Source: Pseudomonadota bacterium
GTDB lineage: Bacteria > Pseudomonadota > Alphaproteobacteria > Rhizobiales > Pleomorphomonadaceae
DNA: 64,000 bases
Direction of reading: 5' to 3'
Assembly: GCA_023436885.1 (NCBI GenBank)
Contig: JAEZHI010000015.1
Coordinates: 1-64,000 of the forward strand
The translations under genes and the position numbers were made by a program. The notes beneath the pieces are model-generated. The model did not search any database. It was given only the letters and a program-made list of their open reading frames with translations, and was not told the DNA's origin. This document shows positions 43,729 to 51,795 of this stretch, piece by piece. Every line of letters starts with the position of its first letter. Positions within the stretch are counted from its first letter, which is position 1.

Positions 43729-44847
43729 ATGGTATTCTGGGTCTTGCTCGCACTGCTGACGGCCGCTGTCGTTCTGGTCGTGATTTCTCCGCTCATGCGA
43801 CCGACAGCGGTCTTTTCGGCGACGAGCGGCGAAGAAACGCGGGTCTATCGTGACCAGCTGGAAGAGCTGGATCGGGATCGTGAGCGGGGCCTGATCGGTG
43901 GCGAGGAGGCCAATGCCGCCCGCGCGGAGATTGGCCGTCGCCTGCTTGCCGCTACGAAGGTATCGGCCGAAGCCGCTGTGCCCAAAATAGCCTCAAGCCG
44001 CTTCGTGGCACTCGCCACCGTCCTTGTCATTCCCGCAATAGCGTTGCCGCTTTATCTGACACTCGGGCAGCCCGACATGCACGATGCGCCGCTTGCCGAG
44101 CGCCTGGCAGCAGCGCCATCGTCCGGCAATATTGTCGACATGGTCGGACGCGTCGAAAAGCATCTCGCCGCCAATCCCAACGACCTTTCGGGCTGGCGTG
44201 TCATTGCGCCGATCTACGCCCGCATGGGGCGGCTCGACGAGGCGGTCAAGGCCTGGGGGCGGCTGGTCGCCGCTGGTGATAACGACGTCGATACCCTTGA
44301 GAACTACGGTGCCGGTCTTGTCGACACCAACGACGGCATCGTCTCGCCGGAGGCGCAGTCCATCCTCGCCCGGGCAATTGCCGCCGATCCGGATCGCGCT
44401 CGCGCCCGCTTCTACTATGCCGAGGGTCTGCGCCAGGCAGGTTCGTTCGACGAGGCTCTGAAGCAGATTGATGAACTGATCAGCCGGTCGCCATCGGACG
44501 CGCCCTGGCTTGAAACGGTCAGGGCCAAGCGCCGGGATATACTCGCCGCCCTGAAGAAGCCCGATACCACGCCGGAGCCGGCGACGCTGCCTGCTGCCGG
44601 AAATGGTCCGGACAGTGCGGCCATCGCCGGCATGGTGGATCGTCTGGCCGCTAAGTTGGCCGCCGACCCGCAGGATCGCGACGGCTGGATCCGCCTGATG
44701 CGCTCCTACGCCGTCCTGAAAAACGCCGACAAGGCGCGATCGGCGCTGCTTGACGCCAGGAAGGCTTTTGCCGGCGACAACGATGCGCTGTCTGCAATCA
44801 ACTCCGCAGCTCAGGAATTCGGTATCGACACGCGGGAAGGAAACTGA
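43729..44847 (+). CDS. ccmI: Cytochrome c maturation protein CcmI (CycH)
   Basis: A 372-residue inner-membrane chaperone that delivers apocytochrome c to the heme ligation complex. Two transmembrane helices at about 1-22 and 85-105 enclose a basic cytoplasmic loop with a GGEEANAARAEIGRRLLAA helix; a periplasmic TPR domain follows (LAANPNDLSGWRVIAPIYAR, AAKLAADPQDRDGWIRLMRS) that binds apocytochrome. The start at ATG 43729 opens the first transmembrane helix; the longer frame does not. It leads the operon ccmI-ccmE-ccmF-ccmH with gaps of 2, 11 and 13 bp. Confidence 0.92.
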   Translation: MVFWVLLALLTAAVVLVVISPLMRPTAVFSATSGEETRVYRDQLEELDRDRERGLIGGEEANAARAEIGRRLLAATKVSAEAAVPKIASSRFVALATVLVIPAIALPLYLTLGQPDMHDAPLAERLAAAPSSGNIVDMVGRVEKHLAANPNDLSGWRVIAPIYARMGRLDEAVKAWGRLVAAGDNDVDTLENYGAGLVDTNDGIVSPEAQSILARAIAADPDRARARFYYAEGLRQAGSFDEALKQIDELISRSPSDAPWLETVRAKRRDILAALKKPDTTPEPATLPAAGNGPDSAAIAGMVDRLAAKLAADPQDRDGWIRLMRSYAVLKNADKARSALLDARKAFAGDNDALSAINSAAQEFGIDTREGN

Positions 44848-44849
44848 CC

Positions 44850-45326
44850 ATGGCCATGACGCGCAAAACGCGGCGCCTCGTTCTGATCGGCACGGTCGGT
44901 GCGGTTCTCGCGGCGGCGGTCGGGCTGGTGCTTTATGCGCTCTCCGGTGAGATCACCCTCTACAAAACGCCGACTGAAGTCGCCGAGCAGCGCGTGCCGG
45001 AAGGACGCCGCTTGCGGATTGGCGGTCTGGTCGAGGTCGGCAGCGTGGTCCGCAAGGATGGTGGGCAGGTGGAGTTCAAGGTGACCGACACCGCCAACGC
45101 CGTGCCTGTGACCTACACTGGCCTGCTGCCGGATCTCTTCAAGGAAGGGCAGGGCGTGGTCGCCGAAGGGAAGCTCGATCAGACGGGGCTCTTCCTAGCT
45201 GATACGGTGCTCGCCAAGCATGACGAACGCTACATGCCCAAGGAAGTGGTGGACGCACTGAAGGCACAGGGCGTTTGGGAAGAAGGCCAGCCGGGCGGAC
45301 CGACACCACCCGCTGCTAAGAAATAG
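44850..45326 (+). CDS. ccmE: Heme chaperone CcmE
   Basis: A 158-residue periplasmic heme carrier tethered by an N-terminal helix (about 9-31). Heme is bound covalently through His124 in DTVLAKHDERYMP, with Tyr128 assisting; the OB-fold core includes LRIGGLVEVGSVVRKD and the flexible C-terminal tail is Pro-rich. It passes heme to the CcmF-CcmH complex. Start ATG 44850 lies 2 bp after the ccmI stop. Confidence 0.97.
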   Translation: MAMTRKTRRLVLIGTVGAVLAAAVGLVLYALSGEITLYKTPTEVAEQRVPEGRRLRIGGLVEVGSVVRKDGGQVEFKVTDTANAVPVTYTGLLPDLFKEGQGVVAEGKLDQTGLFLADTVLAKHDERYMPKEVVDALKAQGVWEEGQPGGPTPPAAKK

Positions 45327-45337
45327 GCGAGGACGGC

Positions 45338-47320
45338 ATGATCGTAGAATTCGGCCATTTCGCCCTTGTTCTTGCTCTGGCAGTCGCCGTCGTCCAATCG
45401 GTGCTGCCGATCGCCGGCTTCTTTCGGCGCGATCCGGCGATGATGGCGGTGGCGCCTCGGGCGTCTCTGCTGCTGCTTTTGCTGGTCGGCCTGGCCTTTG
45501 CGGCGCTGACCTATGCCTATGTCGTATCCGACTTTTCACTGACCAACGTCATCGAGAACTCCCACTCGACAAAGCCGCTGATCTTCAAGATCTCCGGCGT
45601 CTGGGGCAATCACGAAGGCTCGATGCTGCTCTGGGCCCTCATCCTCGCGCTGTTCGGTGCGGCGGTGGCGACGTTCGGTGGCAACCTGCCGCAGACGCTC
45701 AAGGCCAATGTGCTCGCCGTTCAAGGCTGGATCAGCACTGCCTTTCTGGCGTTCATCCTGACAACGTCCAATCCCTTCCTGCGCGTCGCCGAACCACCGA
45801 TGGAAGGCAATGACCTCAACCCTGTCCTGCAGGACATCGGCCTCGCCATCCATCCGCCGCTGCTCTATCTCGGCTACGTCGGCTTCTCGATTGCCTTCGC
45901 CTTCGCCATTGCAGCCTTGATTGAAGGACGGATCGATGCGGCCTGGGCGCGCTGGGTCAGGCCTTGGGTGCTTGCCGCCTGGATTTTCCTCACCGCCGGC
46001 ATAGCCATGGGGTCCTACTGGGCCTATTACGAGCTTGGCTGGGGCGGCTTCTGGTTCTGGGATCCGGTGGAGAATGCTTCGCTGATGCCCTGGCTGGTCG
46101 GCACAGCGCTGCTACATTCGGCTCTGGTCATGGAGAAACGCGAGGCGCTGAAGGTCTGGACCGTCCTTCTGGCCATTCTGGCTTTTTCGCTGTCATTGCT
46201 CGGCACCTTCCTGGTGCGTTCCGGCGTCCTGACGTCGGTGCACGCCTTTGCCTCCGATCCGACGCGCGGCGTTTTCATTCTCGCCATTCTCTGCCTGTTC
46301 ATCGGTGGCGGTCTTGCCATGTTCGCCTTCCGTGCGGGAACTCTCCGGCAAGGCGGGCTGTTCGCACCGGTCAGTCGAGAAGGGGCGCTTGTCCTCAATA
46401 ACGTGTTCTTGACCGTGGCGGCCGGCGTCGTGCTGTTCGGCACGCTGGTCCCGCTGATCGTGTCGGCCTTCGGCGGCGCCATCTCGGTGGGGGCGCCCTA
46501 TTTCAATACGGTCTTCGGGCCACTGTTCGGCGCAACGTTGCTGGTGGTCCCGCTTGGGCCGATGCTCGCATGGAAGCGCGGCGATCTGCTCGGGGCCCTT
46601 GAACGGTTGTGGGGCGTGTTCGCTATCGCGGTGTTGATCGGTCTTGGCGTCGCCTGGATGAATGGCGCCACGCATCTTCTCGCGGCCGTCGGCTTCGGCT
46701 TCGCCGCCTGGGTGTTGATCGGCGCCTTTGCCGAACTGTGGTCGCGTGCCCGCTTTGGTGAACTCGGCCTTTCCGTCGGCATGCGGCGTCTTGTCGGGCT
46801 GCCGCGCTCGGCCTTCGGAACAGCTTTTGCACACGCAGGTCTCGGCTTGACGTTGCTTGGCATCGTCTCGACTTCCACCTTCCAGAGCGAAGCCATTTTG
46901 GAAATGAAGCCGGGCGATACGGCAACCGTCGGCTCCTATTCGGTCACCTTCGACGGCATCCGCAATGGCTCCGGCCCCAACTATTCCGAAATCGTCGCCA
47001 CCATGACGGCCAGGCAAGGTGGAACGGTTCGCTTTGTCGTCGAGTCTTCGCGCCGCTTCTACGCAACCCGCCAGATGCCAACCACCGAGGCCGGCATCCA
47101 TACCCATGGTCTCTCCCAGTTCTACCTGACGCTCGGTGGGGAGGGTCGGGAAAGCGGTTCGGTCGTGGTCCGCATGTGGGACAAGCCGCTGGTGACGCTG
47201 ATCTGGCTTGGGGCTCTGGTCATGATGGCTGGCGGCGCCCTGTCGCTGGCCGACCGTCGTCTGCGGATCGGGGTACCGAAGCCGGCGCGCCGCGCGACGC
47301 CCGTCATCGCGGCCGATTGA
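45338..47320 (+). CDS. ccmF: Cytochrome c heme lyase subunit CcmF
   Basis: A 660-residue inner-membrane protein with about 15 hydrophobic segments that takes heme from holo-CcmE and ligates it to apocytochrome c. The periplasmic Trp-rich (WWD) motif is visible as LGWGGFWFWDPVENASLMPW near residue 230, together with conserved His residues in HEGSMLLW and ATHLLA-type loops. Length is typical (about 650). It lies in the middle of the ccm operon, 11 bp after ccmE. Confidence 0.97.
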   Translation: MIVEFGHFALVLALAVAVVQSVLPIAGFFRRDPAMMAVAPRASLLLLLLVGLAFAALTYAYVVSDFSLTNVIENSHSTKPLIFKISGVWGNHEGSMLLWALILALFGAAVATFGGNLPQTLKANVLAVQGWISTAFLAFILTTSNPFLRVAEPPMEGNDLNPVLQDIGLAIHPPLLYLGYVGFSIAFAFAIAALIEGRIDAAWARWVRPWVLAAWIFLTAGIAMGSYWAYYELGWGGFWFWDPVENASLMPWLVGTALLHSALVMEKREALKVWTVLLAILAFSLSLLGTFLVRSGVLTSVHAFASDPTRGVFILAILCLFIGGGLAMFAFRAGTLRQGGLFAPVSREGALVLNNVFLTVAAGVVLFGTLVPLIVSAFGGAISVGAPYFNTVFGPLFGATLLVVPLGPMLAWKRGDLLGALERLWGVFAIAVLIGLGVAWMNGATHLLAAVGFGFAAWVLIGAFAELWSRARFGELGLSVGMRRLVGLPRSAFGTAFAHAGLGLTLLGIVSTSTFQSEAILEMKPGDTATVGSYSVTFDGIRNGSGPNYSEIVATMTARQGGTVRFVVESSRRFYATRQMPTTEAGIHTHGLSQFYLTLGGEGRESGSVVVRMWDKPLVTLIWLGALVMMAGGALSLADRRLRIGVPKPARRATPVIAAD

Positions 47321-47333
47321 CGGAGGGAATTCA

Positions 47334-47807
47334 ATGCGCCTCTTCGCAGCTCTCGCGCTTCTGCTCTCGCTGTCAGGTCCGGTTTTCGCGGTCGATCCGT
47401 CCGAACGGCTTGCCGATCCGGCGCTTGAGGCGCGCGCGCGGCAAATCTCCGAGGAACTGCGCTGCCTCGTCTGTCAGAACCAGTCGATCGATGCCTCGGA
47501 CGCCCAACTCGCCAAGGACCTCCGGATCATCGTTCGCGAGCGCATCGTCGCCGGCGATAGCGACGATGCGGTCCGCGACTTCCTCGTCGCCCGCTATGGC
47601 GAGTTCGTTTTGCTGAAGCCACGAGCCCATGGCGTGGGCCTGGTGTTGTGGGCCTTGCCGGCCATCCTGCTGATCGTGGCGGGAGCTGGGCTCTTTGTCG
47701 CCTTCAGGCGGCGGCCGGTGCCGCTTGGGCCGGAGACCCTTACGCCTGAGGAAGAAGCGGCCCTGGCAGCATTGTCGCGAAGCGATAACGAGCGGCCAAA
47801 TAATTGA
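47334..47807 (+). CDS. ccmH: Cytochrome c maturation thiol protein CcmH (CycL)
   Basis: A 157-residue periplasmic thiol-disulfide protein that keeps apocytochrome CxxCH cysteines reduced for heme attachment. A signal peptide (about 1-19) is followed by the redox motif Cys44-Cys47 in EELRCLVCQNQSIDAS, and by a C-terminal transmembrane helix (LVLWALPAILLIVAGAGLFV). It is the last gene of the ccm operon; no terminator is obvious before the degP upstream region. Confidence 0.96.
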   Translation: MRLFAALALLLSLSGPVFAVDPSERLADPALEARARQISEELRCLVCQNQSIDASDAQLAKDLRIIVRERIVAGDSDDAVRDFLVARYGEFVLLKPRAHGVGLVLWALPAILLIVAGAGLFVAFRRRPVPLGPETLTPEEEAALAALSRSDNERPNN

Positions 47808-47949
47808 AATAAGGCGACTTTTCGGCGGGCTTTCTTACAAAAGTTTAATCCGCCCGCAATCTTCAGGTTAGGGACGAGGTGGCTATATGTCACCATCGAA
47901 ACCGGCTCGACGACCGGTTCCAACAGTTCATCCCCCTGGAGATCGTTCC

Positions 47950-49473
47950 ATGCTCAGGACTTCCGACAAGCCGACCAAATCCCGCGTCAAGGCACTGCTG
48001 CTGGGTTCGGTCTTTGCTCTGGCCCTCGGCGGCATCGTCGCCGGCGAGACGGCCTTCATCTTCGGCGACACGGCTCAGGCCCAGAACCTGTCGCAGCCGC
48101 AAACCCAGGCGGTCTTCTCCTTTGCCGACATGGTACAGCGCGTCCAGCCGGCCGTCGTCTCGATCCGCGTCAAGACCGACGAGACGGTGGGGCAGGGCAG
48201 CGACAGCGAAGCCGAAGGGCTGCCCCCGGGGTTGACGCCCGATAGCCCGTTCTACGATTTCTTCAAGCGCTTCGGGATGCCCGGCATGCCTGGCAACCGC
48301 AATGGCTCGCCGCAGCATCGCTACGGTTTGGCCCAGGGCTCGGGCTTCTTCATTTCCGCCGACGGTTATGTCGTGACCAACAACCACGTGGTCGAGAATG
48401 CGACTGACGTGAAGGTGGTGACCGACAACGGCACCGAGCATGCAGCCAAGGTGATCGGCACCGATCCCAAGACCGATCTCGCTCTCGTCAAAGTGACCGA
48501 CGGCAAGGATTTCCCGCATGTCTCCTTCGCGACCAGTGAATCGCGCGTTGGCGACTGGGTTGTTGCCGTCGGTAACCCGTTTGGTCTCGGCGGCACGGTG
48601 ACCGCCGGTATCGTCTCGGCCCGTGGCCGCGATATCGGTGCCGGTCCCTATGACGACTTCCTGCAGATCGATGCGCCCATCAACAAGGGCAACTCCGGCG
48701 GTCCGGCCTTCAATGCTGGTGGCGAAGTGATCGGTGTCAACACGGCCATCTATTCGCCGTCGGGCGGCTCGGTTGGTATCGGCTTTGCCATTCCTGCCCA
48801 CACCGCGCAGCAGGTTGTCGCTTCGCTGATGGACAACGGCAAGGTCGTGCGTGGCTGGCTCGGCGTACAGATCCAGCCCGTGACGGAGGAGATCGCCAGC
48901 TCGATCGGCCTCGACAAGGCGCGCGGCGCTATGGTGACCGAGCCGCAGGATGACTCGCCGGCCAGCAAGGCCGGCATCAAGGCGGGCGACACCATTCTCG
49001 CGGTCAATGGCCAGCAGATTGAAGACGCCAAGGACCTGGCTCGCAAGATTGCCGCTTTCCCGCCGAAGACGGTGGTCGACGTCACCCTGTGGCGCGATGG
49101 CAAGGAACAGACGGTCAAGGTCGATCTCGGTGAACTGCCGAACGATCAGGTCGCTTCGGCCAAGTCGGGTGGCGGTGGTTCCGATGAGCACACCTCGCTC
49201 GGCGACTATGGTCTCACCCTGGCACCGGCCGGTGCGGTGGGAGCCGGCGATAGCGGCGCCGCCATCACCGACGTCGATCCGAGCGGCAAGGCTGCCGACC
49301 GGGGGCTTCGCCAGGGCGACGTGATCCTTGAAGCCGGTGGCCAGACCGTCGAAGGCCCGCGCGACGTGTCGAAGGCGATCTCGTCGGCCGAAAAGGCTGG
49401 CAAGAAGGCCATCCTTCTGCGTGTGAAATCCGGAGACAGTGTCCGCTTCCTTGCTCTCCCCCTGGGGAAGTGA
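47950..49473 (+). CDS. degP: Periplasmic serine protease/chaperone DegP (HtrA, Do family)
   Basis: A 507-residue HtrA protease that degrades or refolds misfolded envelope proteins. After a signal/anchor segment (about 12-32), the trypsin-like domain has His146 (YVVTNNHVVENA), Asp176 (DPKTDLALVKV) and Ser249 (INKGNSGGPAFN); two PDZ domains follow at about 285-380 (WLGVQIQPVTEEIASSIGL) and 410-500. The ATG at 47950 follows GGAG 9 nt upstream; an ATG 63 bp earlier lacks a site. In rhizobial genomes degP follows the ccm operon, as here. A strong terminator closes it, so the following two-component genes are a separate unit. Confidence 0.95.
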   Translation: MLRTSDKPTKSRVKALLLGSVFALALGGIVAGETAFIFGDTAQAQNLSQPQTQAVFSFADMVQRVQPAVVSIRVKTDETVGQGSDSEAEGLPPGLTPDSPFYDFFKRFGMPGMPGNRNGSPQHRYGLAQGSGFFISADGYVVTNNHVVENATDVKVVTDNGTEHAAKVIGTDPKTDLALVKVTDGKDFPHVSFATSESRVGDWVVAVGNPFGLGGTVTAGIVSARGRDIGAGPYDDFLQIDAPINKGNSGGPAFNAGGEVIGVNTAIYSPSGGSVGIGFAIPAHTAQQVVASLMDNGKVVRGWLGVQIQPVTEEIASSIGLDKARGAMVTEPQDDSPASKAGIKAGDTILAVNGQQIEDAKDLARKIAAFPPKTVVDVTLWRDGKEQTVKVDLGELPNDQVASAKSGGGGSDEHTSLGDYGLTLAPAGAVGAGDSGAAITDVDPSGKAADRGLRQGDVILEAGGQTVEGPRDVSKAISSAEKAGKKAILLRVKSGDSVRFLALPLGK

Positions 49474-49491
49474 GGCGCTGATCTCCAACCT

Positions 49492-49532
49492 GTGCCGGTG
49501 GGCGGGCTCGGCGCTCACCGGTACGCTTTTTT
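49492..49532 (+). terminator. Terminator after degP
   Basis: 13-bp stem (49492-49504 with 49512-49524, including G-T wobbles), 7-nt loop, then a run of six T at 49527-49532. Confidence 0.85.
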
Positions 49533-49595
49533 CTTGCGCTGCCGCGTGCCGGCGCTAAACACAAGTCAACGGCCACCTTTGCGGGGCAGGGTGAC

Positions 49596-50315
49596 ATGCG
49601 CATTCTGGTAATCGAGGACGACAGCGAGGCTGCGGCCTATCTCGTCAAGGCTTTAAGCGAGGTGGGGCACGTTGCTGAACACGCCGCCGACGGCGAGGCT
49701 GGTGCCTTCATGGCCGAAGAGGGGGGCTTCGACGTTCTGATCGTCGACCGTATGCTTCCCAAGCGTGATGGCCTCTCGATCATCGAGGATATGCGCCGTC
49801 GTGGCGACCACACTCCAGTGCTGGTCCTCTCCGCCCTCGGGCAAGTCGATGATCGCGTTCGCGGCCTCAGGGCAGGCGGCGACGATTATCTCACCAAGCC
49901 CTACGCTTTCACCGAGTTGCTGGCCCGCGTCGAGGCGCTCGCCCGCCGCAATCGCCCCGCCGACGTCGAGACGACATATCGCGTCGGCGATCTAGTGCTC
50001 GATCGCCTGTCGCACACCGTCACGCGTGGCGATGCTGAGATCCCCTTGCAGCCGCGCGAGTTCCGTCTTCTCGAATATCTCATGCGCAATGCCGGGCAGG
50101 TGGTCACCCGCACCATGCTGCTCGAAAACGTCTGGGACTATCATTTCGATCCCCAGACCAACGTCATCGACGTTCACGTCTCCCGTCTCCGCGGCAAGAT
50201 CGACAAGGGCTTCGACAAGCCGCTGCTGCATACCGTGCGCGGTGCCGGTTACATGATCCGCGAGGCCGGCCCGGAGAGGGGTGGGGAGGCTCAATGGGCG
50301 CGCTCGGGCGGCTGA
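49596..50315 (+). CDS. OmpR-family response regulator
   Basis: A 239-residue regulator: receiver domain 1-115 with phospho-acceptor Asp51 in VLIVDRMLPKRDGL and Lys in YLTKPYAFTELL; winged-helix DNA-binding domain 130-225 with LQPREFRLLEYLMRN and VSRLRGKIDKG. It overlaps its kinase gene by 22 bp. The pair sits between degP and glnE, an order I recall as conserved in rhizobia. The stimulus is unknown; an envelope signal is plausible from the neighbourhood. The CopR/CusR-like subgroup is the closest general match. Confidence 0.9.
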   Translation: MRILVIEDDSEAAAYLVKALSEVGHVAEHAADGEAGAFMAEEGGFDVLIVDRMLPKRDGLSIIEDMRRRGDHTPVLVLSALGQVDDRVRGLRAGGDDYLTKPYAFTELLARVEALARRNRPADVETTYRVGDLVLDRLSHTVTRGDAEIPLQPREFRLLEYLMRNAGQVVTRTMLLENVWDYHFDPQTNVIDVHVSRLRGKIDKGFDKPLLHTVRGAGYMIREAGPERGGEAQWARSGG

Positions 50316-51682
50316 TCCGGACAACGGCCTTCAAGCTGTCACTGGTTTATCTGGTCGTCTTCTCCGGCCTGACGCTTTTCCTGACCGCTTACATTGCCAA
50401 TAACACCGCCGAACTGCTGGATTCCCAGATCACCGATACCATCGACAGCGAGATCAACTCGCTGTCCGACCAGTATGAGCGCGGCGGTCTCCGGCAATTG
50501 GTCAGCGCCGTCGACCTGCGCAGCCGGCGTCCGGGCGCCAGTCTCTATCTGGTGGCGGATTCAGCCGGCCGCACCGTGGTCGGCAACGTCGCCGATCCGC
50601 CGCTGTCTCTTCTCGGACTCTCAGACGGCGAGACGACCTCGGTCACTTACCAGCGCCTCGATGGTGATGCCGGCCGTCGTTATGACGCGGTGGTCAGGGT
50701 GTTCGCCTTGCCCGGTGGCTTCAAGCTGCTGGTTGGGCGGGACGTCAGCGAGGTCGGGCAGCTTCGTTCGCTGATCTTCGGCGCGTCTCGCTACACCATC
50801 ATCGTCATCGTGCTGACCGGGTTCATTTCCTGGTTCTTCGTTGGCCGCTCCGTGTTGAAGCGCGTCGAGAACATGGCGGAAACCTCGCGCCAGCTGATGT
50901 CCGGTGATCTCACGCATCGTCTGACCGTCAAGGGCTCGCACGACGAGTTCGACAATCTGGCGCTCAGTCTCAACGAGATGCTCGACCGCATCGAAGCCTT
51001 GATGACCGGCCTGCAGGAAGTCTCCGACAATATCGCCCACGATCTCAAGACACCGCTCAACCGTCTGCGCGGACGACTTGAGGAAACGCTTCGGCGCGGT
51101 GGCCAGATCGAGGATTACCGCGAGGCCATCGCATCGGCGATGGAAGAGGCTGACAACCTCATCCACATCTTCGATGCCCTCCTGAAGATCGCCCGCATGG
51201 AGGCTGGTTCTTCGGGAGACAGCTTTGAAACGCTCGATGCCGCCGGTATTCTCGACGAGATCGTCGAGCTGTATGAGCCGGTGGTCGAGGATGTTGGCGG
51301 ACGCCTGACGCTCGAAACCTCGCGTCCTCTGCCGCTCAAGGGCAACCGCACGCTCCTGAGCCAGGCCCTGTCCAATCTGATCGACAATGCCATCAAATAT
51401 GGTCGCCCGGAGGAAGGTGACGGCCTGTCTATTGCGCTCAAGGGCTCGGTGGAAGGCGATGAGATTTGCCTCACTGCCTCGGACAACGGCCCTGGAATCC
51501 CGGAAGCCGACAGGCAGAAGGCTCTGTCGCGCTTTGGACGACTGGATGCCGCACGCACCCGGCAAGGGTCGGGCCTGGGGCTATCCTTGGTCGCCGCCGT
51601 GGCGCGCCTGCATGGGGGCCGGGTGGAGCTCGGGGATGCGGAGCCGGGCCTTCGAGCCAGCCTGCATTTGCCTAAAGTCTAA
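50294..51682 (+). CDS. Sensor histidine kinase partner of the degP-glnE response regulator
   Basis: A 462-residue membrane kinase. Transmembrane helix 1 is about 12-35 and helix 2 about 160-182, flanking a periplasmic sensor of about 120 residues; HAMP follows, then HisKA with the His in DNIAHDLKTPLNRLRGRLEE and an ATPase domain with LIDNAIKYGR, SDNGPGIPE and GSGLGLSLVAA. The HDLKTPL motif groups it with heavy-metal or envelope-stress sensors, but no ligand can be read. It starts inside the 3' end of the regulator gene and precedes glnE by 113 bp. Confidence 0.9.
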   Translation: MGALGRLIRTTAFKLSLVYLVVFSGLTLFLTAYIANNTAELLDSQITDTIDSEINSLSDQYERGGLRQLVSAVDLRSRRPGASLYLVADSAGRTVVGNVADPPLSLLGLSDGETTSVTYQRLDGDAGRRYDAVVRVFALPGGFKLLVGRDVSEVGQLRSLIFGASRYTIIVIVLTGFISWFFVGRSVLKRVENMAETSRQLMSGDLTHRLTVKGSHDEFDNLALSLNEMLDRIEALMTGLQEVSDNIAHDLKTPLNRLRGRLEETLRRGGQIEDYREAIASAMEEADNLIHIFDALLKIARMEAGSSGDSFETLDAAGILDEIVELYEPVVEDVGGRLTLETSRPLPLKGNRTLLSQALSNLIDNAIKYGRPEEGDGLSIALKGSVEGDEICLTASDNGPGIPEADRQKALSRFGRLDAARTRQGSGLGLSLVAAVARLHGGRVELGDAEPGLRASLHLPKV

Positions 51683-51795
51683 GCACATCCTCTGAAACCC
51701 TTAAGTCTTTTTCGGCTAATGGAGTCCTCGGAAGGGCATGCTGGGCGATCGTCACTGATGACGAAGCCTTGCACCATGCATCTGTGGAGCGGACG

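Noticed and set aside
47890..49518. 542-codon minus-strand frame opposite degP
   Set aside because: Antisense to a gene with an intact catalytic triad and PDZ domains; sequence is His/Arg-rich and has no family features.
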